This document shows, one piece after another, positions 7,744-15,857 of a stretch of DNA of 64,000 nucleotides. The stretch lies in assembly GCF_020447265.1 (NCBI RefSeq), contig NZ_JAJADR010000005.1, forward strand, positions 401,004 through 465,003, read 5' to 3'. Below the pieces are notes generated by a model. That model made no database searches, was not told where the DNA came from, and worked only from the letters and a program-made list of their open reading frames with translations. A program made the translations under genes and the position numbers. The stretch is from Hymenobacter lucidus (GTDB lineage Bacteria; Bacteroidota; Bacteroidia; Cytophagales; Hymenobacteraceae). Each line of letters starts with the position of its first letter. Positions within the stretch are counted from its first letter, which is position 1.

Positions 7744-8301
7744 ATGAAAGATTTATTCACCCGCTCGGTATTCATGCGCCTGGTAGTGCTGCTGCTGGCA
7801 ACGGCGCCCGTGCTTTCGAGCTGCAACACCGAAACTGCCTCCGTAAAGCAAGCTCGTGAGCATGAGGAAGAGTACAAGAAAATCGACGACCAGTTGATTC
7901 AGGACTACTTCACCCGTAAAGGCATCACCAGCAGTAACTACCAGCGCACCGAGTCAGGCCTGTATATCCTGACGCTGAAGGAAGGCACCGGCAACAAAAT
8001 CGTGGCTGGCAACAAGGTACAGGTGAAGTACATCGGCAAATACGTTAAGCAGGCCCGCGAAGACGTCGTTTTTGATAAGTCGTACGGCAACCGTACCCTG
8101 TGCGAATGCACGGAGGTGATAGTAGGTCAAAACAGCGTAATCAAAGGCTGGGAAGAAGCGCTGCTGCTGATGAAGCAAGGTGACGAGAAGCGGATTTTCA
8201 TTCCTTCTTACCTCGCTTATGGCCAGTATGGCAATGCTACCATCGGTGGTGACGAGCCGCTACAGTTCGAGATGAACATCTCGAAAGTGAGCTATCAGTA
8301 A
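7744..8301 (+). CDS. FKBP-type peptidyl-prolyl isomerase lipoprotein
   Basis: A 185-residue lipoprotein; lipobox LSSC. After a charged helical linker the FKBP domain begins at SGLYILTLKEGTG and contains VKYIGKYV, an insertion with LCECTEVIVGQ, SVIKGWEEALLLMKQGDEKR and SYLAYGQYG. The insertion between the first strands, with two cysteines (CEC), is not seen in its neighbours. Located 66 nt after the previous FKBP gene and only 4 nt before the next, which implies cotranscription with the latter. Confidence 0.85.
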   Translation: MKDLFTRSVFMRLVVLLLATAPVLSSCNTETASVKQAREHEEEYKKIDDQLIQDYFTRKGITSSNYQRTESGLYILTLKEGTGNKIVAGNKVQVKYIGKYVKQAREDVVFDKSYGNRTLCECTEVIVGQNSVIKGWEEALLLMKQGDEKRIFIPSYLAYGQYGNATIGGDEPLQFEMNISKVSYQ

Positions 8302-8305
8302 CCGG

Positions 8306-8779
8306 ATGACTGCCGGCCTGCTGCTTCGTTTCGGTTTCCTGGGTTTGGTGCTGAGCCACTTGGCGCTGACTGCCCAGGCTCAGACTAGCCCACGCCCGGC
8401 CGTAGCCGATACTACGCTGAGCGAACGAACCGCCAGCGGCGTGCGCTACACGGTGCGCCAACTTGGTAGCGGCCCCAAAGCCCGCAAAGGTGACCGAATG
8501 CTGGTACATTATACCGGCCTGCTGCCCGATGGTCACATCTTCGACTCGTCGGTGGCGCAAGGCAAGCCGTTGCGGCTCCGCGTGGGCACCGGTCAGGTAA
8601 TTCCGGGCTGGGACGAAGTGCTGCTACTGCTGCCCATGGGTAGCCGGGCCCGCATCTGGATTCCGGCCGCGTTGGCCTATGGCAGCGCCGGAGTCCGCAA
8701 CCCGGACGACGAGACGCAGTTTATCGTACCACCTAACGCCAACCTGATTTTTGAGGTGGAGGTAGTGAAAGTACGGTAA
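8306..8779 (+). CDS. FKBP-type peptidyl-prolyl isomerase, secreted
   Basis: A 157-residue protein with a cleavable signal peptide ending ALTAQA-QTS and no lipobox, unlike the three FKBPs before it, so it should be soluble in the periplasm. The single FKBP domain is complete (MLVHYTGLLPDGHIFDSS, VIPGWDEVLLLLPMGSR, AALAYGSAG, NLIFEVEVVKV). Last gene of the FKBP run, followed by a bidirectional terminator. Confidence 0.87.
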   Translation: MTAGLLLRFGFLGLVLSHLALTAQAQTSPRPAVADTTLSERTASGVRYTVRQLGSGPKARKGDRMLVHYTGLLPDGHIFDSSVAQGKPLRLRVGTGQVIPGWDEVLLLLPMGSRARIWIPAALAYGSAGVRNPDDETQFIVPPNANLIFEVEVVKVR

Positions 8780-8794
8780 CCTTAGCTCCCACAA

Positions 8795-8830
8795 CCAAAA
8801 AGACCTACCCGAAACGGCAGGTCTTTTTGG
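8795..8830. terminator. Bidirectional terminator
   Basis: Stem CCAAAAAGACCT (8795-8806) pairs with AGGTCTTTTTGG (8819-8830) around a 12-nt loop. It lies between the convergent FKBP and recO genes, with T tracts readable on both strands. Confidence 0.85.
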
Positions 8831-8855
8831 TTTTATATCCTTTTCGGCCGCCTCT

Positions 8856-9575
8856 TTATTCAGCCAAGACCTCCGACAGCACATCCAGGGAGCGAATGTC
8901 GCCCAGCTTCTCGACGTGGAGCTGGTAGTAGCGAATGAGCACGTCGAGCAGCTCGCGCCGGAGTCGGCCGTTGGGAATTGTGGCCTGCTCGGGGTTGTGC
9001 AGCAATTCGTTGAAATACTGGTCGAACTCGCGGAAGCGTAGGGCGGCCGGCGTACTGACCGCCGACGTGGCCGGGGCCACCGTGGCAAAAGCCACCTGCG
9101 AGGTAATTTCTTCTCCCGACTCGATGCCGAAGCCCAGGTAGCTGGCCAGCTGTATCAGAAATACCAGGGCAAAGTTCTCGAAGCCTTCTTTTTGCTGGTC
9201 AAACTCCACGATGGAATCGTGCAGGAAGTGAAATAACGGCTCGTTCTCTTCCTCTTCCAGCAGCGTGCGGCTCACAACCTCCGACAGGAACAGCACCACG
9301 CTGCTCTTGCGCACGTCGTAGGGCAAGGTGCTAAAGGGCACGGCGCACCGATATTCCGAAAGCCGGGTGATGCCGCCGTTGCGCGAGGTATAAGCCACCA
9401 GATCGAGCAGGGTGAAGGGCTGAAACAGCGCAATACGCCCCGGCGGCTTGGCTTTGCGCACCCCGTTTACGATGTAGGTTTGCACCCCCAGCCGCTCGGT
9501 GTAAACGCGGGCAATGATGGAAGTTTCGCGGTATTTGATGTAGCTCAGGACGATGCCCCGGGTTTTGATCAGCAT
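8856..9575 (-). CDS. recO: DNA repair protein RecO
   Basis: A 239-residue protein with the RecO N-terminal OB-fold (MLIKTRGIVLSYIKYRETSI, then VYTERLGVQTYIVNGVRKAK) and the helical C-terminal domain. RecO loads RecA with RecR in the RecFOR gap-repair pathway and anneals SSB-coated DNA. The zinc-finger cysteines of some RecO proteins are absent, as is usual in this phylum. It is 102 nt downstream of porZ on the same strand; the functions are unrelated, so any cotranscription is incidental. Confidence 0.92.
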   Translation of the reverse strand: MLIKTRGIVLSYIKYRETSIIARVYTERLGVQTYIVNGVRKAKPPGRIALFQPFTLLDLVAYTSRNGGITRLSEYRCAVPFSTLPYDVRKSSVVLFLSEVVSRTLLEEEENEPLFHFLHDSIVEFDQQKEGFENFALVFLIQLASYLGFGIESGEEITSQVAFATVAPATSAVSTPAALRFREFDQYFNELLHNPEQATIPNGRLRRELLDVLIRYYQLHVEKLGDIRSLDVLSEVLAE

Positions 9576-9677
9576 GGGAAAGCGAGAAGCTGGTATGGAC
9601 GCAGCAATAAGCTGCGCCGCCTGATCTGCAACAAACTGCGGGGCCCGATTATTCCCGCTGGCGGCCGTAAACGGCCA

Positions 9678-12023
9678 TTATTTCTCTACAACGGCAATTT
9701 TGCTGACGCAGCCGTTTTTCCCGTCCGCATCCGATGACAGCACCAGATACACGCCCGACTGCACCTTGCGGCCGTTGTAGTCGGTTAGGGTCCAGACCAC
9801 GGTGCCGCCATTGGCCTTGGTCTGGTACACGAGCTTGCCCGTTACGTCGGTAATTTTCACAATGCCGTTGTTGGCCAGGCCGCTGATGCCCACCTGCCCG
9901 GTAAAATCGGTGCGGACGGGGTTGGGCGACACTTTCGCGCAGTCGGGCTTGCCTTCCGTTATGCTGGCCGCGCCCCGGTACGACACCACGCCGGCATCGG
10001 TTACGACAAACACTTCGCCCGTGCGGTCATTCACCTCCACATCCACGATGTTGTTGGACGGCAGCGGACTGTTTTCGGTGGTAAAATGAAGCAGGCTCTC
10101 GTCGGCTTCCTCACTGAACAGCCACAGGCCCCGGTCAGTACCAAACCACTTGCGGTTGCCGCCATCCACGGCCACGGCCTTCACTACCTCGTTGAGCAGG
10201 GCCCGGAAGCCATCCGTAATACCTCCCCGGATGATGGGTTGCTGAAAGGTATTCGACTCGGGCAGAAACACCGAGCTAGGATCAGGAAAAACGGCAATAC
10301 CTTTGGCCGTAGCCACCCAGATGTCGCCTTTACGGTCTTTGGCAATGTCGTAAACCTCGTCGGAAGGCAATTGGCTGTTGCCACTGTTGAAGTAGCGAGT
10401 GGTTTGGTTTGCCGGGTCGTAGGCAACCAGCCCGGTGCCGTCTTTACGCGACAGAGAAACCCACACATAATCATTATTGTCGATTACGATACGTTCGAGG
10501 TTTTCGAAGCCCGTGAAGTAGGGCATATTCTGCCATGTATTGTCAGCAGGAGTATACTTGTGCAGGCCCGAGGTCCTTTGCCGTAAGGTATGGCGGTTTA
10601 CAACCCAGACATTGTTCTTGGAATCGACTGCCAGGTCGGTAATACGCGTGTACCTAGGATTATCAACGTATTCGCTGCGCAAGGTTACGCCAGGGGTTCC
10701 CTGGGTAAACTGCTTGTAGTCTGAAGGGCCTTTCCATTGCAGCACACCATCACCATAAGTTGCAATGTATAGTGTGCCGTCCTTGGTCCGCACACCTCGG
10801 CTGATGTCCTTAAATTTCGGTAGCCCGGGGGTAGGCGGAACATTTTCATTGGTGAAGTTGGTCCAGCGGCCGTCTTTGTACTCATAAAAACCGCCCAGAA
10901 ACTCCTGCTGCCCATACCGGTCAAAATAGCCGCCGCCGAAGATATCCACCGTATTGGAGCGGGCGTCGGCCAGCACGCTGAAGGAGCGGGCATAAGCCGG
11001 GGCATTGGTAACAAAATTCTCCGACTGCTTGCCGTCGGCGGTTTTTATCAGGCCGTTCTGCGCGTCAGCAATGTAGTAAGGGCCCTCCTGGCTCTGAATA
11101 GCCGCCGCCGGAAACGGGCTTTGTGCCGTGGTCAGCAATTGCGTTGTGGTGCCGTCGGTTTTGCGCAGCAGCACTTTCTGGTCGCCGATGATAAACAGGC
11201 CGGCCGTAGCGGCACTGAGCTGCCGGTAGGTGCCGGCGTAGGTATCGGGCAGGGGCTGCCAACGGGTACTGCTGCAGTTGTAGCATAGCACGGCCAACCC
11301 ATCACGGCCGGCATACACGTTTTTACCCTGCGTAGCCAGGGTATGGTACGGCGTGTAGCTGCTGTTGATGCCCGGCAAATCTATCGTCCAGCGCCGGTAG
11401 TCGAGCAGGTTGTCAGTCAGCAGACCTCGCATCAGGCCCGCCGAGGTGGCGGCAAACAGCGTATTGTCGAGCACGGTAGTGGCATATACTTCCACATTCG
11501 CGCCGGCGGGACCGATACTGGTGTACGTATCCCGTATTTCCTGCCTGGCCATATCCACTATTACCAGCCCAAAAGAGCAACTCAGGTAGGCACGGCCCTT
11601 GCTGAAGCTGATATGGTTGATGTTTTTGCTGCCCGTAAGAGGCTTGCGCGCAATGTCGCCGATGTTGACAATCGAGCCGTCATTGGTCAGCACATCCAGG
11701 TTGCCGTTGCGGTAGGCTACCAGCACCCGCTTGGTCGTGGGGTCGTAGCCGACGCTGCTCACGCCCACATCGTTCAGACCGTCGCGACTAGAGAGCAGCT
11801 GGGTGGTATTCAGCTCTTTATCGTAGAAAAAAAAGGCGTCCTCGGTAGCTACGTAAATGCGGTTGCCGGCTTCGGCCAAGGCCAGGGTGCGGTTATTGGG
11901 CAGGTGCAGCTGCCAGTCGCCGTAGCCGGCGGTGCTCTGTGCCAGGGTCCGGTTGTGGGACAGGGTAAGTAACAGTAGGAAGACAACACCGGACCACCGG
12001 CAGGCGCGTAGCAAACGATTCAT
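9678..12023 (-). CDS. porZ: T9SS attachment-complex protein PorZ
   Basis: A 781-residue secreted protein. A signal peptide (about residues 1-28) precedes YGDWQLHLPNNRTLALAEAG, the usual start of PorZ, then two seven-bladed beta-propeller domains built from two-component-regulator-type repeats (IYVATEDAFFFYDK, LYIATYGDGVLQWKG, DIWVATAKGIAVFPD, WFGTDRGLWLF), and a C-terminal sorting domain (SPNPVRTDFTGQVGI to the end). PorZ sits on the cell surface in the PorU-PorV-PorQ-PorZ complex, which cleaves cargo CTDs and attaches anionic lipopolysaccharide. porU and porV are 45 kb further on. Confidence 0.88.
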   Translation of the reverse strand: MNRLLRACRWSGVVFLLLLTLSHNRTLAQSTAGYGDWQLHLPNNRTLALAEAGNRIYVATEDAFFFYDKELNTTQLLSSRDGLNDVGVSSVGYDPTTKRVLVAYRNGNLDVLTNDGSIVNIGDIARKPLTGSKNINHISFSKGRAYLSCSFGLVIVDMARQEIRDTYTSIGPAGANVEVYATTVLDNTLFAATSAGLMRGLLTDNLLDYRRWTIDLPGINSSYTPYHTLATQGKNVYAGRDGLAVLCYNCSSTRWQPLPDTYAGTYRQLSAATAGLFIIGDQKVLLRKTDGTTTQLLTTAQSPFPAAAIQSQEGPYYIADAQNGLIKTADGKQSENFVTNAPAYARSFSVLADARSNTVDIFGGGYFDRYGQQEFLGGFYEYKDGRWTNFTNENVPPTPGLPKFKDISRGVRTKDGTLYIATYGDGVLQWKGPSDYKQFTQGTPGVTLRSEYVDNPRYTRITDLAVDSKNNVWVVNRHTLRQRTSGLHKYTPADNTWQNMPYFTGFENLERIVIDNNDYVWVSLSRKDGTGLVAYDPANQTTRYFNSGNSQLPSDEVYDIAKDRKGDIWVATAKGIAVFPDPSSVFLPESNTFQQPIIRGGITDGFRALLNEVVKAVAVDGGNRKWFGTDRGLWLFSEEADESLLHFTTENSPLPSNNIVDVEVNDRTGEVFVVTDAGVVSYRGAASITEGKPDCAKVSPNPVRTDFTGQVGISGLANNGIVKITDVTGKLVYQTKANGGTVVWTLTDYNGRKVQSGVYLVLSSDADGKNGCVSKIAVVEK

Positions 12024-12083
12024 TGGCAGCGAATAAAGTCCCGGAAGATAAGCTCAGGCAGCCATAACGCCACGCCGGCCGGA

Positions 12084-12710
12084 TTAGTGCTTGACAGTGG
12101 CGGCCGTAGTAGGCTCGGTGCTCTTCTCCTTCATGCCCTCCTGAAAGCAGGCCCGGCAGCGCGCCTCGTAAGAGTCGGTTTCGCCCAGCAGAATCTTGTC
12201 ATCGGAGGCGGCAATGCGGAAGGAATAGGTAGCCAGCTCGCCGCAGCACACGCACACGGCGTGCACTTTGGTAACAAACTCGGCAATGGCCATCAGCGTG
12301 GGCATGGGGCCGAAAGGCTTACCCATGAAGTCCATATCGAGGCCGGCCACGATGACGCGGGTGCCGCGGTTGGCCAGCTGGGTGCACACTTCCACCAGCG
12401 ACTCGTCGAAAAACTGGGCCTCGTCTACGCCCACTACGTCGCAGGAGCCGGCCAGTAGCAGCATTTCCTGGGCCAGCGGCACGGGCGTCGAGCGGATGCT
12501 GGTAGAGTTGTGCGACACGACATCCTGCGCGTGGTAGCGCGTGTCGAGGGCGGGCTTGAAGATTTCGACGCGCTGCCGGGCAATCTTGGCCCGGTTCAGC
12601 CGCCGGATCAGCTCCTCGGTTTTGCCCGAAAACATGGAGCCGCACACTACTTCAATCCAGCCCCGGCGGGGCGTGTCGCGGCTCGTGCCGACGCGAGGTT
12701 CTATAAACAC
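12084..12710 (-). CDS. tdk: Thymidine kinase
   Basis: A 208-residue type II thymidine kinase: P-loop GSMFSGKTEEL, the DEAQFFDE Walker B region (VVGVDEAQFF), the lasso-domain zinc cysteines CVCCGE and CRACF, and the thymidine-binding ETDSYEARC. It phosphorylates thymidine in pyrimidine salvage. I chose the GTG at 12710 (VFIEPRVG), where homologues begin; the longer ATG-started frame reaches 12803 and would include the promoter at 12766-12797. The 60-nt gap to porZ leaves room for independent expression of that gene. Confidence 0.92.
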   Translation of the reverse strand: MFIEPRVGTSRDTPRRGWIEVVCGSMFSGKTEELIRRLNRAKIARQRVEIFKPALDTRYHAQDVVSHNSTSIRSTPVPLAQEMLLLAGSCDVVGVDEAQFFDESLVEVCTQLANRGTRVIVAGLDMDFMGKPFGPMPTLMAIAEFVTKVHAVCVCCGELATYSFRIAASDDKILLGETDSYEARCRACFQEGMKEKSTEPTTAATVKH

Positions 12711-12765
12711 GGTGGTAGCAGTTGGCGGTGGTCGGGAGCAGGCACGCCGGCTCCGGTTGGAACCT

Positions 12766-12797
12766 CTAAAGTACGGCTTTCGGGCCGGAGCCTCAAA
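12766..12797 (-). promoter_or_regulatory. Promoter of tdk
   Basis: On the minus strand TTTG (12797-12794), a 20-nt spacer and TACTTTAG (12773-12766) closely fit the TTTG / TAnnTTTG promoter of Bacteroidota. Expected start near 12760, 50 nt before the GTG of tdk, which rules out the longer reading frame. Confidence 0.65.
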
Positions 12798-12860
12798 GGT
12801 CAATTCCGGAGGTTTTCATCACCGGCTAGAGTATCAGCCGGTTGGAAATACGATTGGGGT

Positions 12861-13202
12861 TTACCCGCCCGGTTCCAGTGGCTCCGAATACCGCTGGTGG
12901 GGCAGCATGGTGGCGTGCGGCACCCGGCCCGCTACGTCGCCATCGGGCAGGCGCGCCTGGCAGGTGAGCCGCTCGTGGGGCAGCAGGCGGCCGGCCGTGC
13001 GGTAGCGCAACTCGGCGTCGGTGGGTGGCGTTAGTAATTCGAGCCCCCTGACTACCTCCAACCGGCAGGTAGTGCAGCGTCCTTTCGCGCCGCAGGCGTG
13101 CATCCAGTCGTGGCCGGCGGCCTGCAGGGCGGCCAGCAAGGTGGTGCCGGCGGGCACGGAAACTACGGCGCCAGGCAGGTTTTGCACGGTTAGAGTGGGC
13201 AT
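12861..13202 (-). CDS. 2Fe-2S ferredoxin
   Basis: A 113-residue ferredoxin of the adrenodoxin/plant-like fold. The cluster ligands are HACGAKGRCTTC (C-x5-C-x2-C) and a fourth Cys in RLTCQARL near residue 96. The rest is a short beta-grasp domain (LTVQNLPGAVVSVPAGTTLL). It is a small soluble electron carrier whose partner is not evident from the neighbours. It is transcribed away from the conserved gene at 13237 with only 34 nt between them. A second, different ferredoxin (40223-40552) lies next to iscX and is the more likely Fe-S assembly partner. Confidence 0.85.
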   Translation of the reverse strand: MPTLTVQNLPGAVVSVPAGTTLLAALQAAGHDWMHACGAKGRCTTCRLEVVRGLELLTPPTDAELRYRTAGRLLPHERLTCQARLPDGDVAGRVPHATMLPHQRYSEPLEPGG

Positions 13203-13236
13203 CTTTGCTTAAATTGCCCGTTGAACCAGGCTTTCG

Positions 13237-14511
13237 ATGAAGGACAAATATAGCTCAGCAAAACGCGAACAATACGGCCAGCAGCTGGCCTCCCAGCTCT
13301 GCGACCAGCACTTTGGCGGTACGCCCACTACCACCCTCGACGGCCCGGCCGTACTGCGCTTCACCCCGATCCGGCAGGTAAACCTGTTTGTGGTGCAGCA
13401 GCTGCTGGCCCAGTGGACGGCTGAAATGGCCCGGCTGCGCAGTCCCTATTTCGACTTTGAAGCCGACGACGTGCGGCAGGCTCTCACCCAGTTTATGAAC
13501 ATCCTGTCGCGCCGCATCAAGCTGAGTCGGGCCGCTTTCGAGCCCCTGTTGGCCCGGGCTATCAGCGACACGCTGGGCGTAGCCACCGACCCAGTGCTGA
13601 CCTTCGAGCAGAAGCTGCTGGGTAACCAGCCCACGGCCACGGCCGAGCAGCTCCGCGACGCGCTGCGCTACCTGGACTTGGATAAGGCGCTTTTCCAGGG
13701 CTTCCTCGACACGCTGACGCCTGGCCCAGCGCTGGAGCGCGACTTTCTGGTAAACCGCTTCCGCCTCTATCAGGAAGCCAATTACAAAAACCACGCGCCG
13801 CTGGAGAAGATTGTGGCCGAATTCAACCAGCTGCGGCCCCTGACTACCGCCGAGCTGACGGAGGCAACTGATTCTTTGGCTGCTCCGCAGGCTGCGCCAC
13901 CCGTTGCTGAAACGCCCGTGGAAACTCCGGTAGCCGGGGCCGTAGCCCCAGCCCCGGCCCCGGCCGTGGAAACCCCGCCGGCCCCGAAGGAAACTACTGC
14001 CCCACCCCTACCAGAAGCTGCCCCGGCCAAGCCTGAGGCACCCACCCCGCCGACCTTCGTAGCCTCCCCAACGCCGGCACCAGCCCCGATACCAGCAGCG
14101 CCGCAGGAAACAGCCGAACCGGAGCCAGAGCGCCGTCCGCTGGCCGAAGCCGCTGCCTCCACCAATGTGCCGCTGCACGAAAAGCTGCGCGCTGAGCGGC
14201 CGACTTCGGCCCCGCTCAGCGAAACCCTGCGCGGGGAGCGTCCTAGCGCCACGCTGGCCGAGAAGTCAGCGCCCAAGGTGGAGTCGTTGCGGGAAGCCAT
14301 TTCCATCAACCAGCGCTTCAGCTTCATCAACGAGCTGTTCAACGGGGAGAATATGGAGTACCATACCGCAATTCAACACCTCGACACTCTGCCCAACGCC
14401 GACGTGGCCAAGCGCTACGTGACGGAAGACCTGGCCCATAAATACGGCTGGGTGCGCAAGGAAGAGCACGTCAACAAGCTGCTCAAGCTGCTGGACCGCA
14501 AGTTTGCTTAA
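13237..14511 (+). CDS. Conserved protein of unknown function with Pro/Ala-rich linker
   Basis: A 424-residue cytoplasmic protein without signal peptide or membrane segments. Residues 1-205 form a helical domain (FTPIRQVNLFVVQQLLAQW; YFDFEADDVRQALTQFMNIL), residues 210-315 are a low-complexity Pro/Ala/Glu linker, and residues 345-424 form a small conserved helical domain (SINQRFSFINELFNGENMEY; DVAKRYVTEDLAHKYGW). I recall both ends as conserved in Bacteroidota hypothetical proteins, but know of no assigned function. The disordered linker tethering two helical domains suggests a scaffold or adaptor. The next gene begins 12 nt later. Confidence 0.75.
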   Translation: MKDKYSSAKREQYGQQLASQLCDQHFGGTPTTTLDGPAVLRFTPIRQVNLFVVQQLLAQWTAEMARLRSPYFDFEADDVRQALTQFMNILSRRIKLSRAAFEPLLARAISDTLGVATDPVLTFEQKLLGNQPTATAEQLRDALRYLDLDKALFQGFLDTLTPGPALERDFLVNRFRLYQEANYKNHAPLEKIVAEFNQLRPLTTAELTEATDSLAAPQAAPPVAETPVETPVAGAVAPAPAPAVETPPAPKETTAPPLPEAAPAKPEAPTPPTFVASPTPAPAPIPAAPQETAEPEPERRPLAEAAASTNVPLHEKLRAERPTSAPLSETLRGERPSATLAEKSAPKVESLREAISINQRFSFINELFNGENMEYHTAIQHLDTLPNADVAKRYVTEDLAHKYGWVRKEEHVNKLLKLLDRKFA

Positions 14512-14523
14512 CCGAAGCGCGGC

Positions 14524-15615
14524 GTGCATCCTTCCGCGGCTGACGGGCTGATTTCTGCGGGGCGGCGCTGGCAGCATCTGCTGCTAGTGTACGTGCTGGC
14601 CGTGGGCCTGCTGGCCGGCAGTGCCTACACCATGTACGTGCACTACGACTTCTCCCACTCCCTCGACACGCGCAGCTACCTGAGCATTGCCCGGGGCGAG
14701 TTTCGGGGCGTGAGCATTACGCGGCGCTACCGGGTGGTGGTGCCGGCTGTAGCGGCGGCGGTGGCCTGGCCTGTAGAGCAGGTCTACGCCCGCATCTGGC
14801 CCCAGCGCGCCGCCACCGACTGGCCGTTGCGCCTGGCTTTTTATCTTGTCAACACCTTGGTGCTGGCCGGGGCCGGGCTGGTGTTTTTTCGCAGCTGCCT
14901 GCTCTACGGGGCGTCGCCGGGGGCGGCCGTGCTGGCCATGGTAGCCGTGCTGGCGAGCCGCTGGGCTGTGTACACGGCCGGCCTGCCACTGGTCGACAGC
15001 CTCTATATTCTGGTGTTTGCCCTGGCTTTCTACGGGGCCCGGAGTGGCTCGGCGGTGGCCGTAGCGGCCTGCATTGTGCTGGGGCCGCACGCCAAGGAGT
15101 CGTTTGTTTTTCTGGTGCCCTGGCTGCTGTGGTTTGGCCACCGGGCCATGCCCTGGCCCCGGCAACTGGTGTGGCTGGCCGTTTCGGGGGCCGTGGCCTA
15201 CGGCGTGCGCCACTGGATAGACGCGCAGGTGGGTGCCCCGCCCCAGGAAAGCCTGAGCAATGCCCTCGACCATCTCCACAACCTGGCTTACTCCCTGCGC
15301 CGGCTGCTGTCGGTGAAGGGCGCGGGGGAAATCTTCAGCATCTTCGGCTTCTTCTGGCTGGTGCTATTGGTAGGGCTGCGCGGCGGGGCCGGGCGGTGGC
15401 TCCGGCCGCTGGGCGCGGGCGGGGCCGCGCTGCTGGCCGTGGTGCTGGTGCACATGCTGCTCTCCGGCGACCTGGGCCGCATGGGCTACCTGGCCGCGCC
15501 GGTGTTTGCCGTGGCCTTTGCTCTGATTCTAACCCACCACCCAGCCTTCCAGTGGCTCTGGGCGCGTCCATCGGAAGCCTCGAAAAACGCTCAGGCGGCT
15601 TGTAATCCGGAGTAG
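14524..15615 (+). CDS. Polytopic membrane protein, GT-C-like
   Basis: A 363-residue inner-membrane protein with about nine hydrophobic segments. The first external loop carries HSLDTRSYLSIARGEFRG, an acidic residue right after the first membrane segment, which is how GT-C glycosyltransferases bind their metal or lipid-phosphate donor; that is suggestive only. It starts with GTG 12 nt after the preceding conserved gene, so the two form an operon. Another GT-C-like gene lies on the opposite strand beyond the hairpins downstream. No specific function can be given. Confidence 0.6.
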   Translation: MHPSAADGLISAGRRWQHLLLVYVLAVGLLAGSAYTMYVHYDFSHSLDTRSYLSIARGEFRGVSITRRYRVVVPAVAAAVAWPVEQVYARIWPQRAATDWPLRLAFYLVNTLVLAGAGLVFFRSCLLYGASPGAAVLAMVAVLASRWAVYTAGLPLVDSLYILVFALAFYGARSGSAVAVAACIVLGPHAKESFVFLVPWLLWFGHRAMPWPRQLVWLAVSGAVAYGVRHWIDAQVGAPPQESLSNALDHLHNLAYSLRRLLSVKGAGEIFSIFGFFWLVLLVGLRGGAGRWLRPLGAGGAALLAVVLVHMLLSGDLGRMGYLAAPVFAVAFALILTHHPAFQWLWARPSEASKNAQAACNPE

Positions 15616-15627
15616 CCCAATCCACTC

Positions 15628-15710
15628 AGGTAGGCGACCCTCCGGTTTTTGACAGGGTCGCCTACCTAAGTGGGTAGACGACCGTCCTACTTTTGGCAAG
15701 GTCGTCTACC
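15628..15710. repeat. Two tandem related hairpins
   Basis: Hairpin 1: 14-bp perfect stem (15628-15641 with 15654-15667). Hairpin 2: 11-bp perfect stem (15673-15683 with 15700-15710), extendable by a G-T pair and three more base pairs. The two arms are diverged copies of one sequence (AGGTAGGCGACCCTCC and GGGTAGACGACCGTCC). They begin 12 nt after the stop of the membrane-protein gene. There is no T tract, so they do not look like plain terminators. Confidence 0.75.
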
Positions 15711-15782
15711 TACTATCAAACGCGCTTCCTCACTCGATGATAGTTATACCGGAGTAGTACACAGAACTTCTTACCGGTAAAG

Positions 15783-15853
15783 GCAAGGGGCGCTGTGGCT
15801 GTTTGGGTGCGTAAGTAGCTGCCTGGCGGCAACGCCGGCTCAGCGCCCCTTGC
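15783..15853. repeat. Inverted repeat with long loop
   Basis: A perfect 13-bp inverted repeat, GCAAGGGGCGCTG (15783-15795) and CAGCGCCCCTTGC (15841-15853), encloses a 45-nt loop that can itself fold (GGCGGCAACGCC). It lies 4 nt beyond the stop of the minus-strand gene at 15858 and could end its transcript, though no good T tract follows. Confidence 0.55.
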
Positions 15854-15857
15854 AAGA

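Noticed and set aside
13880..14160. Apparent tandem repeat in DNA
   Set aside because: It is the Pro/Ala/Glu-rich linker of the conserved protein; codon repetition explains it, without constant period.
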